Of a stretch of 64,000 nt of DNA, positions 50,796 to 59,318 are shown in pieces; position 1 is the first letter of the stretch; every line of letters begins with the position of its first letter. Source of the stretch: Micavibrio_C sp046294845. GTDB taxonomy: Bacteria; Pseudomonadota; Alphaproteobacteria; Micavibrionales; Micavibrionaceae. The stretch is from the NCBI GenBank assembly GCA_046294845.1, contig JBKBNU010000001.1, positions 2,332,383 to 2,396,382 of the forward strand. The letters run 5' to 3'. A program made the translations under genes and the position numbers. The notes beneath the pieces were generated by a model that ran no database searches, was not told the origin of the DNA, and was given only the letters and a program-made list of their open reading frames with translations.

Positions 50796-51407
50796 TTACG
50801 CTGTTCCGTTTGCGTAACGGCGCGGATTGGTATCGAAGGCCGCTTCCAAGGCTTTCGAGAAGCTGCTCGCCAGCGATAACTTGGCCTGAGTGCGCCAGAC
50901 GATATGGCGCATCATCCACCACATCAAAAGCATCATCAGGAATGAATCTTCGCTTTCCTTGATACGGCGGGCCTGCACCATCTTGTCGCGTCTTTCTTCA
51001 ACGTGATATTCGGCCATACGGCGTGCATAAAGCTTTGAGGAGGCCTGACGCTGTTCTTCCATCTCTTCCAGATGGGATTGCGCCATCATGCGTTCGACCA
51101 TCATGCGTTTCATGTTGTCCTGACGCAGTTCCAGAATACGGGTTTCCATCGCGCTCTTGGCACTGTCCTCCATGTCGCGGGCAATATCGGCCATAGCCGA
51201 ACCTTCGCCCTGCTGCTCGAGCGCCCGCAAGCGGTTGCGGCGTGAATCAATAAATTCCTTGTGCAGGCTGGCCAGAGTGGAGTCGACCGCCATATAGGCC
51301 TCAACCTCGTTAAGCATCCCCATCGCAAAGCCGTCATCATCCGGACGGATGCTGTCGAGGCGCAACGCCATATCTTCGATAATTGACTGGAGATCCCTGT
51401 TTTTCAT
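50796..51407 (-). CDS. Coiled-coil protein with C-terminal hydrophobic segment
   Basis: A 203-residue protein with long helices rich in Met, Glu and Arg (SAMADIARDMEDSAKSAMET, MVERMMAQSHLEEMEEQRQA) and a late hydrophobic stretch (SFLMMLLMWWMMRHIVW) that might be a membrane anchor. No family was recognised. AAGGA precedes ATG 51407. It converges with acs and diverges from the gene at 51652 across 245 AT-rich bases. Function unknown. Confidence 0.7.
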   Translation of the reverse strand: MKNRDLQSIIEDMALRLDSIRPDDDGFAMGMLNEVEAYMAVDSTLASLHKEFIDSRRNRLRALEQQGEGSAMADIARDMEDSAKSAMETRILELRQDNMKRMMVERMMAQSHLEEMEEQRQASSKLYARRMAEYHVEERRDKMVQARRIKESEDSFLMMLLMWWMMRHIVWRTQAKLSLASSFSKALEAAFDTNPRRYANGTA

Positions 51408-51651
51408 GTCCTTTGGACTTAGCCCTTTCCCTTCTAATCTGCCCGCATTTTAGGGCATGGAGGGTAAATATCCCGTTAATTATCGAAAAGACCCAAGGTT
51501 TCTGCGGCTTTCACGAGCGTCTTTTTCGCCATAATCCAGAAAATTTTATTGCGTTAAAAAGCCTATTAGTGAGAGAATAAATTATAAAAAATACAATGGT
51601 TAACATAATAACCATTAAAAATATAATTGTGCATCAGGGAGTAATTGACAT

Positions 51652-52167
51652 ATGCCGGAAGAACACCGCAACGAAGCGGAACAAAAACGCTTTGATTTAA
51701 AAAGAAAATTTCTCAGCCGCGCTATTGAGAATGGCAAAGGTCCGTGGGCGATAGGTATGCTGAACCGCCTGCACAGAAATGTGGCCGCCACCAAAGCCGA
51801 ACCCGATCACCAGATTATCGAACGGATAGAACGCGAGGGCCAGGCCGAGCGCGCGGAGATCAGACGCATTATTCTCGAATGTCTGGAACAAACCGAATTT
51901 GGCCGCGCAGAAGATCCGGAAATTCAGGAAATGATCGATCGTGAACTGGACCATCAAAAGACTGCCATTTCCGTCCTGCGCTCTCTCGGGGTGCCTGAGG
52001 ATATGCTACCGGAGATCAGCCCTGCGATTGCGCGTCTGAATGCTTACGAGCGCAAGAATGGCCAGAACCCGACTTCATGGTCACCGGCCGACAGCAAGCA
52101 ACAGGAGCAAATCGAACAGTTCCTGACTCTGGCCCGCAGCAAGCCACCGACAAATACCCTTAACTGA
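51652..52167 (+). CDS. Helical soluble protein of unknown function
   Basis: A 171-residue charged, helical protein (FDLKRKFLSRAIENGKGPWA near the N-terminus; EFGRAEDPEIQEMIDRELDH in the middle). No signal peptide, membrane segment or recognised domain. The start follows AGGGAGTAATTGACAT. It ends eight bases before the stop of the convergent O-antigen ligase gene. Good codon periodicity and ribosome site support it as a real gene. Function unknown. Confidence 0.7.
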   Translation: MPEEHRNEAEQKRFDLKRKFLSRAIENGKGPWAIGMLNRLHRNVAATKAEPDHQIIERIEREGQAERAEIRRIILECLEQTEFGRAEDPEIQEMIDRELDHQKTAISVLRSLGVPEDMLPEISPAIARLNAYERKNGQNPTSWSPADSKQQEQIEQFLTLARSKPPTNTLN

Positions 52168-52175
52168 CGGCCTGA

Positions 52176-54080
52176 CTAATTCTGGCCCGTCAGAACAAAA
52201 CCGTACATGCTTGCACGCTCGGTAGCGAACTTCATTAACTGGTCATGGCGCTCACGATTGCCGATAGCCAAATTATACTTGGCTGTGGCTGTAATATAAT
52301 TGATATCGGGAATTCCTTTGGGGCGTGGCCAAATCATACCGTCTTCCATTACCTGTAATGCGGCCCTGAACTCGCCACGCTCGCGCAAGATCATCGCCAA
52401 TCCCATGCGCCCATCCATCATCATAGGATCAATCAAAAGCTGCCCCCTCAAAATTCTGATGGCTTCATCAACAGAACCTGCCTGCGCATCTTCACCAACC
52501 ATATAATAGATCATGGCCTTGGTATTCTTGAGTGAGCTGTGACGCGGCTGGCGCTTGATAGCCTCATCTATAGCCAGAACCCCCTCCGCGAACCATTCAC
52601 GCCTTTGCTCGACCGAAGCATTGCGGTTCTGCTTCATCTTCTCGCGAATGATCTGGGCCTTTTGCTCATGGGCCCGATGGTAGCTGTCGGGAGCTAAACG
52701 CTGCTCCCATTTCAACATTTCTTGCGCGGGTGCCTCCTGCCCTGCTACCAGCAATTCATCAACTTTCTGATTCAAAACTATTCCTGCCATGGCACGCCCC
52801 CCCCAAACCATGCCGCAAAGCATAAGCAGCGCCACGCCTGACAGAACTATCCTGCCCTTGGGGTTTGCGATTGATAAAGCCGGTGATGAAGGCAAGACAC
52901 GCATAGTCATGACATACCACCACGCCAATAACGCACCCGCAGGCAAAGCCATGGCAGGCAAATAAAGAGCAAATGTCATATGCATATGAAGACACAAGGT
53001 CAAAAGACCTGCAAAGGGTGCCAGTACCAGAAGTTTGTCTTGTATCTGTACATCAGTCTGCAGCAATACCCGCATTGTGCGGAACATGACGCAGATCAAC
53101 ATCAGGTAAAGCAGGATATAGCCGATAATACCCGTTTCCAAACCAATCTGCAGCGGATCCATATGAACGAAATAGCCATCGCTGCTATCAGTGGGTAACC
53201 GGTATTGGGGGTAATAATAAAAGAAGGTTGCCAACCCCGTACCCAACCAAAGATGGTCTTTGAAAATGCGAATGGACGAATTCCACAAAGCCAAACGGTC
53301 ACTAACACTGTAGGATGTTTTGAAATCAAGAAGGTCCCTGGCATAAGAAACGATTACCCCGCCCATATAGCTGTTGGCCGCGACCACAATCAGGACCAGA
53401 GCCATAGAACTTGCAGCGGCCAGCAAATAGGGATGCTTGCTCTGCTTCAGGATGAACGGGGTTAAAACCGCCATCGCACATGCTGTTGAAATAAAGCCCA
53501 TGCGGCTATTGGTCGCCAGCAAAGCCAACAGGAACAGGAAAGCCAGAACAGCGCAGATCGCCCTTTGATACCTTTCGCGGCAGGCGAAGGTCAGACCCAC
53601 ACAAGGGAGCAAAACCATATTGGTAAAAACCGCCAGATTATTGGGATCAAGAAAAGGATGCCGGATACGCACAGCGTTATTATCACCAAACTGGAAGGCA
53701 TATTGATAAAGCGTCCAGATCATAACGGCAACCATGACGCTTCCCACACCGGCCAGCACAAAAGATAATATTTTATGTGGCTCCGGCGACAGGATAACCG
53801 TAAAAAAGGTCAACGGCATCAACGCAAAAACAAGAAGGAAATAGAAACTGGTGTAAGGAATACTGGACCAAAAACAGGACAGAACCAGATAACCAAAGAA
53901 GGCAATTATTGATCCTACTGTCATCGTCACCGGTATCTGCGCGTGGGCACAAACAATGTGCCGGCACAGGAAAATAAAAGCGGCCGCCCACGGCAAAAGA
54001 ACCGCAGGCCCATAATTACGGTCATCGGTACCATAAGTAAAAAGCGCAAATCCCAATCCTGCGGCCAACAACACGGCCAA
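52176..54080 (-). CDS. O-antigen ligase/polymerase-like membrane protein (Wzy_C)
   Basis: At least 634 residues with ten or more membrane helices and a Wzy_C-type periplasmic loop (SDRLALWNSSIRIFKDHLWL, then YYPQYRLPTDSSDGYFVHMD), as in O-antigen ligases and polymerases. A C-terminal region of about 180 residues (PDSYHRAHEQKAQIIREKMK onward) looks TPR-like. The listed start is TTG 54080, but the frame stays open upstream to ATT 54134, which has GGAGGT six bases before it and would complete the first membrane helix. A hairpin at 54139-54177 covers that ribosome site. Last gene of the coq9-gapR run. Confidence 0.85.
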   Translation of the reverse strand: MAVLLAAGLGFALFTYGTDDRNYGPAVLLPWAAAFIFLCRHIVCAHAQIPVTMTVGSIIAFFGYLVLSCFWSSIPYTSFYFLLVFALMPLTFFTVILSPEPHKILSFVLAGVGSVMVAVMIWTLYQYAFQFGDNNAVRIRHPFLDPNNLAVFTNMVLLPCVGLTFACRERYQRAICAVLAFLFLLALLATNSRMGFISTACAMAVLTPFILKQSKHPYLLAAASSMALVLIVVAANSYMGGVIVSYARDLLDFKTSYSVSDRLALWNSSIRIFKDHLWLGTGLATFFYYYPQYRLPTDSSDGYFVHMDPLQIGLETGIIGYILLYLMLICVMFRTMRVLLQTDVQIQDKLLVLAPFAGLLTLCLHMHMTFALYLPAMALPAGALLAWWYVMTMRVLPSSPALSIANPKGRIVLSGVALLMLCGMVWGGRAMAGIVLNQKVDELLVAGQEAPAQEMLKWEQRLAPDSYHRAHEQKAQIIREKMKQNRNASVEQRREWFAEGVLAIDEAIKRQPRHSSLKNTKAMIYYMVGEDAQAGSVDEAIRILRGQLLIDPMMMDGRMGLAMILRERGEFRAALQVMEDGMIWPRPKGIPDINYITATAKYNLAIGNRERHDQLMKFATERASMYGFVLTGQN

Positions 54081-54138
54081 CAGGATAAACAGGGCATTTT
54101 TCTTGAGAGCTTGGGCAGTGATCAGGATTTGAATGAGA

Positions 54139-54177
54139 GACCTCCCGTATATTCCTTACCCAAGGATACCGGAGGTC
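54139..54177 (-). promoter_or_regulatory. Hairpin that sequesters the ligase ribosome-binding site
   Basis: On the minus strand GACCTCC (54177-54171) pairs with GGAGGTC (54145-54139), and TATCCTT pairs with AAGGA(A)TA inside, giving a long stem. The 3' arm is the GGAGGT of the O-antigen ligase gene. No T-tract follows, so translational control (for example an RNA thermometer) is more likely than termination. Confidence 0.55.
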
Positions 54178-54193
54178 ACATATCTGGCAAGTC

Positions 54194-54481
54194 TTATTCC
54201 ATCCCTATGGCTGCTTTATAGGTTTCCAGCAGAATATCTTCTTCACGACGCTTTTCGAGCTCGATTTTGCGCAAACGGACAATCTTGCGAATGATTTTCG
54301 GATCAAAGCCTGTCGCCTTGGCCTCGCCATAGACTTCCTTGATATCTTCGGCAAGACCTGATTTTTCTTCTTCCAGACGCTCGACCCGCTCAATAATGCT
54401 TTTCAGGCGTGAGGCTGTGGCCTTATCAACCGGTTCGGCCTGATGGTTGTCATTATCGGTCTGGCGGGCAACGGCAGTCAT
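54194..54481 (-). CDS. gapR: GapR nucleoid-associated protein (DUF2312)
   Basis: A 95-residue DUF2312 protein. The core is LKSIIERVERLEEEKSGLAE, DIKEVYGEAKATGFDPKIIR and KIVRLRKIELEKRREEDILL, the coiled-coil plus basic helices of GapR, which binds overtwisted DNA ahead of forks in Caulobacter. The family is characteristic of alphaproteobacteria. The ATG at 54481 overlaps the stop of the amidohydrolase gene (ATGA). It sits in a metabolic/envelope operon here rather than near replication genes. Confidence 0.95.
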   Translation of the reverse strand: MTAVARQTDNDNHQAEPVDKATASRLKSIIERVERLEEEKSGLAEDIKEVYGEAKATGFDPKIIRKIVRLRKIELEKRREEDILLETYKAAIGME

Positions 54482-55347
54482 GGTTCACCTCGTTTGGCAC
54501 GTTCTTCAATGTCCGCAAAGTACGTGCGTTCTTTTTCCGGATCAAATGGGGTTAGAGGACCATCATAATATGTTCTAATTGACGGGTCTGCCAGTACTTC
54601 CTGCAAACCATCCGCAAAAAGTTTTGCCCAATGGTGGGCATCCTTTTTATTTGAAATCATATCGTTGCGAAATTCAATCATGCTACAGGGCAAGCGGCGC
54701 CTTTCAGCGTGGCGGCTGATCGCGCCCCCGCGGGCAACCCTTCTGTCATAAGGTTGATTCTTACCCACATTGTAACCCAATGATTCAAAATGACGAATAA
54801 GCGGCAAGGATACGCGGTCATCGGATGCATACATAAATCCCACCTCCCAGGGGCGGGCGAAATTAAAAAAAACAGGCGTATAGCTATGGACCGAGATCAC
54901 AATCGGGATATAGCCACGGGCAATAACCGATTCAATCAGACCATCTAGCGCGGTATGGTAAGGACGATATATTTCACGCAGTCGTCTTTCGCCCTCTTCC
55001 GCCGAAATTCCGATATTCCCAGGAACAGGCTTGCCCTCACCGGTGGTAGCAAAAGTCATGGGATGATTTTCCGTGCGGTTCAAATCAACAACCAGACGCG
55101 AATAATTTCCCAAAATCGCCGGTGCATTCATCAAACGCGATAATTCGCGTGTAACGTCATCAACACCCACATCAACGGCATAATGACATCTGAAATCTTC
55201 CGGTTCCAAACCCAGCAGTCCCAACTGGCGGGGCACAATATCGCCTGCGTGTTCACAGGTCAGAATAAGCTGGGGATCACCTTCCAGATTGATGAGGTCA
55301 TACGGGGCAGGTTCATCATCCTGCAGAAGTTTGTCGAGGTTAGTCAT
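54478..55347 (-). CDS. N-formylglutamate amidohydrolase family protein
   Basis: A 289-residue FGase-family protein. Motifs: LILTCEHAGDIVPRQLGLLG, CHYAVDVGVDDVTRELSRLM and NYSRLVVDLNRTENHP, then VISVHSYTPVF with the metal His and CSMIEFRNDMI with Glu. In histidine breakdown HutG-type members make glutamate and formate, but no hut genes are nearby, so the substrate is uncertain. The start and stop overlap the neighbours by one to four bases. Cytoplasmic, zinc-dependent. Confidence 0.88.
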   Translation of the reverse strand: MTNLDKLLQDDEPAPYDLINLEGDPQLILTCEHAGDIVPRQLGLLGLEPEDFRCHYAVDVGVDDVTRELSRLMNAPAILGNYSRLVVDLNRTENHPMTFATTGEGKPVPGNIGISAEEGERRLREIYRPYHTALDGLIESVIARGYIPIVISVHSYTPVFFNFARPWEVGFMYASDDRVSLPLIRHFESLGYNVGKNQPYDRRVARGGAISRHAERRRLPCSMIEFRNDMISNKKDAHHWAKLFADGLQEVLADPSIRTYYDGPLTPFDPEKERTYFADIEERAKRGEP

Positions 55348-56108
55348 TACTGTGCTACAGAGTTTATTTCCATTGTTTCAATTATCATGCCATCGTATTT
55401 TTGATCCTGTGTTTCCACACGACCAACTTGCATACGCACCATCAGCTTGATGCTCTTTGGTTTCAGATTGGTGTAATCATTGGCACCACGCGGCATAAAC
55501 GACAGCGTTACCGGCACATCGACCAGCCAGCGATAGCGTGATTGCACAGGCCCCTGATTTAATGTACGCGCCGGATCATAAACAACGCTACTGATCATCA
55601 GATTATTGGACTTCAAAGCTTCGGTCAGATTATCCTTGACCAAAAACGTCTTGAGAGCTTCCTGCGCGAAGGGAGTCATAAAAGCACCAACCTCCTGCAT
55701 ATGGGCCTCAGCACGGTAGGGGTCAAAGTTGAAGGCATCCACCATACGCTCCGAAGACCATCTTTCAACCTGTGCGGGTTGGCGATGGGGTTTATCAAGA
55801 CTGACAGAATCTTCGCTGAAGTTGTGCGGCTTATATTCCACACCCTTTGAATCCAGCCCTATCGTGTTATTAGGGGCTGTATCACCGGAAGAAAAAGGTG
55901 CCTGAAGAGTATCTCCCTGACGCGGGGCATCATCCTTCTCGTAAAGGAACGGGAACCAGTCCTCCATAAAGCTTTTCTTCTTTATGAGCTTCTGGATGTC
56001 TTGCTCTTCTTGCGCAAAGACAGAAGATGCCGTCATCAGGGGCACTGACAAACTCAAAACCACAGCAAGCGTCAAATAAGAGAATTTTCCTGAACGATCC
56101 GGTATCAT
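55347..56108 (-). CDS. DotI/IcmL-like protein without a secretion system
   Basis: A 253-residue protein with a signal peptide or anchor (LTLAVVLSLSVPLMTASSVF). The C-terminal half matches the DotI/IcmL domain: FDPYRAEAHMQEVGAFMTPF, SRYRWLVDVPVTLSFMPRG and LMVRMQVGRVETQDQKYDGM. In Legionella this inner-membrane protein belongs to the Dot/Icm type IVB complex. No other type IV genes are in the window; the gene is embedded between coq9 and an amidohydrolase with one- and four-base overlaps. A stand-alone envelope role is inferred. Confidence 0.65.
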   Translation of the reverse strand: MIPDRSGKFSYLTLAVVLSLSVPLMTASSVFAQEEQDIQKLIKKKSFMEDWFPFLYEKDDAPRQGDTLQAPFSSGDTAPNNTIGLDSKGVEYKPHNFSEDSVSLDKPHRQPAQVERWSSERMVDAFNFDPYRAEAHMQEVGAFMTPFAQEALKTFLVKDNLTEALKSNNLMISSVVYDPARTLNQGPVQSRYRWLVDVPVTLSFMPRGANDYTNLKPKSIKLMVRMQVGRVETQDQKYDGMIIETMEINSVAQ

Positions 56109-56755
56109 GAGGCCTGCCTTGTTTTTCCTGCAAAACGAAAAGATTTAAATTTCCCTACTGCCTTACCGATCGTCAGCACAGATTCTATCCGACGATCAAG
56201 AAAGCCTTCGGTTTCCATCATACCCTGGCTATCATCATCCAACCAAGCCAGCAGCGTAGATACCAGTACACCACACAAAAGCGATCTTTTTGTGTAAAAA
56301 TTATAATCTTCGGAACGATCACCAGCCCAAATCCAAATGCGGTCAGCCGTACGCCACGTAATTTTGCCTGCCCGTCTGACACGCGTAGGCACCGCCCAGA
56401 ACGAAGCCGATTGCCGCACAGCTTCCCGCCAGGGGTAGAGGCTGCGTAATCTTGCCAAAACGGCTGTTTTCACGCGGTCGCGTACGCGCAGATCTTCAGG
56501 GTCGATAGCCTGCAGGCGTTCCATCATCCAGCGGTCGGCCCGATCGGCAAAATGGTCCAGAACATCAGCCATACGCCCCGGAAAGACGGCGGCTGCCATA
56601 TCCTCTTTGTACCCACATTTTACAGAAGATTTCTCTATCAAATCCCAAGTCCAGCCATCAAAAGGCACATCAGGTAATGCCGCTTCCAAGATACGATCGC
56701 GGATCTCGTTTGTATCCGGAGCCGATGAAAAATGATGGTCTGATTTTTTAGCCAT
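56105..56755 (-). CDS. COQ9 family ubiquinone-biosynthesis protein
   Basis: A 216-residue COQ9 protein. Family blocks are ILEAALPDVPFDGWTWDLIE and VKCGYKEDMAAAVFPGRMAD at the TetR-like N-terminus, then SFWAVPTRVRRAGKITWRTA and DRSEDYNFYTKRSLLCGVLV. COQ9 presents lipid intermediates to COQ7. ATG 56755 has AAGGG four bases upstream. It diverges from the COQ8-like kinase across 69 bases, a common pairing in alphaproteobacteria. Confidence 0.93.
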   Translation of the reverse strand: MAKKSDHHFSSAPDTNEIRDRILEAALPDVPFDGWTWDLIEKSSVKCGYKEDMAAAVFPGRMADVLDHFADRADRWMMERLQAIDPEDLRVRDRVKTAVLARLRSLYPWREAVRQSASFWAVPTRVRRAGKITWRTADRIWIWAGDRSEDYNFYTKRSLLCGVLVSTLLAWLDDDSQGMMETEGFLDRRIESVLTIGKAVGKFKSFRFAGKTRQAS

Positions 56756-56824
56756 GATACCCTTTGCACCCGTAAGGAATTGTTGATATTGCAATCATGA
56801 TTATGACTTTACAAGAGGCGCCAG

Positions 56825-58246
56825 ATGACTACAGACAGAAAAAAACCGACAAATAGCCGGAAATCGTCAAAATCATCTGCCGCAGGTGATAGAAACAACG
56901 AAGAGGCCAGTTCTATGGGCAGTCGCGTCGCCCGTTATGGCAAAGTTTCGGCGACCATGGCGGGCCTCGCCGCCCGTGTTGCCGGTGAACGCTATCTGGG
57001 CTTGAAAATCGAACGGCAGGAGCATGCACAGGAACTCCTGCAATCTCTGGGCAACCTCAAAGGCCCTTTGATGAAGGTCGGACAAATTCTGGCAACCATC
57101 CCCGAAGCTTTGCCGCCGGAATACGCCGAAGCCTTGCAACAATTACAATCAAACGCACCCCCGATGGGATGGGCCTTCGTCAGACGCCGCATGAAAGCCG
57201 AACTGGGCCCTGATTGGGAAAAACAATTCAAATCCTTCGGTCAGGAAGCCTCAGCCGCCGCAAGCCTCGGACAAGTACATCGCGCCGTCACCCTTGACGG
57301 GCAGGATGTGGCCTGCAAACTGCAATATCCCGATATGCAGTCAGCGATTGATGCAGACCTCAAACAACTGAAATTGATTTTCACACTGTACGAAAAATAC
57401 GACAGCGCCATTTCGACCAAATATATCCACCAAGAACTGGCCGCCCGTTTGTATGAAGAATTGGATTATCGCCGTGAAGCCCGCCACAGCGCGCTCTATC
57501 ATGAAATACTTAAAAATGAAAAAGGCGTTCATGTTCCGGCAGTCATTGATGGTCTTTCAACCGGACGTTTACTGACCACCACATGGCTTGACGGTGAAAA
57601 AATCCTGAACTTCAAGGATGCCCCGCAAAAGCAGCGCAACGAAATTGCGATGAATCTTTTCCGCGCGTGGTATGTCCCCTTTTATTTCTACGGTATCATC
57701 CATGGTGATCCGCATTTGGGCAACTATACCATCCGCAAGGACAACAGTATCAACCTGCTCGATTTTGGCTGTATCCGCGTTTTCCCTGCGCGCTTTGTCG
57801 GCGGAGTGATCGATCTTTACCATGCTCTACTCGAAGACGATCAGGCCCGTGCCGTTCATGCCTTTGAAACATGGGGTTTCAGCAATCTCAACAAAGAGCA
57901 GATTGAAACGCTCACCATCTGGGCACGCTTCCTGTATGCGCCCGTTCTGGATGATAAAGTCCGTCCGATCGGTGAAGTTAGTGGTGGTGTCTATGGCCGC
58001 GAGACCGCCCATGAAGTTCATCAAAAATTGCGTGAAGTGGGCGGCGTCACAGTTCCCCGCGAATTTGTCTTTATGGACCGTGCCGCACTGGGACTGGGCT
58101 CGGTCTTCCTGCACCTGAAAGCCGAAGTCAACTGGTACAGGATTTTCAATGAACTGATAGAAGATTTCGATACGCAGAAACTGGCTGATCGCCAGGCAAA
58201 AATCCTGAAATCATTTGATCTTGAAAGTGAAAGCGCGGCGGCATAA
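56825..58246 (+). CDS. ABC1/COQ8 (UbiB-like) atypical kinase
   Basis: A 473-residue ADCK-type atypical kinase that supports ubiquinone synthesis. The N-terminus is basic and disordered. The KxGQ motif is GPLMKVGQILATIPEAL near 82, followed by the Ala-rich EASAAASLGQVHRAV near 145, and the catalytic HGDPHLGNYTIRKDN and LLDFGCIRVFPARF near 293-315. The Ala-rich nucleotide loop is typical of COQ8 and gives low kinase activity. It diverges from coq9. Confidence 0.94.
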   Translation: MTTDRKKPTNSRKSSKSSAAGDRNNEEASSMGSRVARYGKVSATMAGLAARVAGERYLGLKIERQEHAQELLQSLGNLKGPLMKVGQILATIPEALPPEYAEALQQLQSNAPPMGWAFVRRRMKAELGPDWEKQFKSFGQEASAAASLGQVHRAVTLDGQDVACKLQYPDMQSAIDADLKQLKLIFTLYEKYDSAISTKYIHQELAARLYEELDYRREARHSALYHEILKNEKGVHVPAVIDGLSTGRLLTTTWLDGEKILNFKDAPQKQRNEIAMNLFRAWYVPFYFYGIIHGDPHLGNYTIRKDNSINLLDFGCIRVFPARFVGGVIDLYHALLEDDQARAVHAFETWGFSNLNKEQIETLTIWARFLYAPVLDDKVRPIGEVSGGVYGRETAHEVHQKLREVGGVTVPREFVFMDRAALGLGSVFLHLKAEVNWYRIFNELIEDFDTQKLADRQAKILKSFDLESESAAA

Positions 58247-58285
58247 AACCCATGCCCTGCGCAAGCCGTGGCTCTTGCGCCGTTC

Positions 58286-58660
58286 TTAGGCCGAGTAATC
58301 TTGCGGATCAATTTCAAAGAAAACGGTCTTGCCTTGCCCGTGGCGGCGGCAAACCCGTATTGCGACATTCCGGCTGACCGATGACTCACGCGTAATCAAA
58401 ATCGTCCGCACGGTTTTGTCATGAAACGCATCTTCCAACCCCGAGAGTGTAAAAATTTTGCGCACATTCAGATCATCGGCCAATGCCCGTACTTCCCATC
58501 CCGGCTTGACCTCGAAGAAAAAGCTCGCCCCTACTTGCTGGGGTGCCCCTTCGGCCTTTTGCCGACGGGTTACCATTCGCAGCAGTTCATCCCGCGGCAT
58601 ATCTTGTGCCGGTGCGGTAGAGGCAATACGCCCCTCTTGGCTCTGGGGGTCTGGTTTCAT
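58286..58660 (-). CDS. Small protein of unknown function
   Basis: A 124-residue protein with a polar N-terminus (MKPDPQSQEGRIASTAPAQD) and a compact C-terminal half (SFFFEVKPGWEVRALADDLN, TILITRESSVSRNVAIRVCR). No family was recognised. It converges with the COQ8 gene and lies before the AT-rich right-hand segment. No signal or membrane segment. Codon pattern looks normal for the chromosome. Confidence 0.55.
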   Translation of the reverse strand: MKPDPQSQEGRIASTAPAQDMPRDELLRMVTRRQKAEGAPQQVGASFFFEVKPGWEVRALADDLNVRKIFTLSGLEDAFHDKTVRTILITRESSVSRNVAIRVCRRHGQGKTVFFEIDPQDYSA

Positions 58661-58764
58661 CTGTTTATCTTGAACAAAATTGCCATGTGCAGTTGTTCTG
58701 CCTTATGACAATCGTAGTCCCTGTTTATTTATCTTATAAAACAGACTGTAGCATAATCAGAAAC

Positions 58765-58852
58765 GCCCCGAAAGGTGATCAAGGGGCTAAAAATCTAAAG
58801 ATATTAAAATTACATTAAGGTTTTTGACATATACTTAGTCTGAAATTTAAGC
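58765..58852 (+). promoter_or_regulatory. Hairpin followed by a candidate promoter
   Basis: GCCCC (58765-58769) pairs with GGGGC (58783-58787), a possible terminator. Then TTGACA (58824-58829) lies 17 bases before TTAAGC (58847-58852), a weak -10, upstream of the 58874 gene. Confidence 0.4.
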
Positions 58853-58873
58853 CTAAGCTCAAGAGGGTCAGTT

Positions 58874-59206
58874 ATGGCGAATGTTAGCTTTATGAAAGAC
58901 GGTATGGAAATTTGGAACGTGCGAGGCGTCCATGCCCAAGGCGGGTTTGTAAATGTGATTAATGCCGCCACAGAAAAAGTTGCTGGCAAAAACGGTCTTG
59001 ATATCGGTAAGGGCGGTATAACAGCAGGCCGTGATTGGGATGAAGCCCGTATTGATGGCCAGCGCGTCACATCACAGATGTATAATCAGGCACTGCTCCG
59101 CCAGACCCAAAACGAAATCCTGAGTCAGGGAAAACCCGCACAATCCGATAACACACCCAAAGTTTTCACCGCGCCCAAAACTATTCCGAACTGGAGCATT
59201 GAATAA
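58874..59206 (+). CDS. Small soluble protein of unknown function
   Basis: A 110-residue protein, starting ANVSFMKDGMEIWNVRGVHA with a Gly-rich middle (GKGGITAGRDWDEARIDGQR) and a Pro-rich C-terminus. No family was recognised. GAGGGT six bases before ATG 58874 and an upstream promoter support expression. It lies at the start of the AT-rich right-hand segment but has itself near-average composition. Function unknown. Confidence 0.65.
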   Translation: MANVSFMKDGMEIWNVRGVHAQGGFVNVINAATEKVAGKNGLDIGKGGITAGRDWDEARIDGQRVTSQMYNQALLRQTQNEILSQGKPAQSDNTPKVFTAPKTIPNWSIE

Positions 59207-59318
59207 TCAAAAGCTTGAGGGAACTGCTCAATTAGGATTGATTATCATTGAGTTTTAGCTATCAGTAGTCGACCAATTTTCTATTGGTATAATTTGGGCA
59301 CAATAGTAAATTATATCT

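Noticed and set aside
55347..56108. Type IVB secretion locus
   Set aside because: Only an IcmL-like domain is present; no DotB, DotO, DotL or other components in the window.
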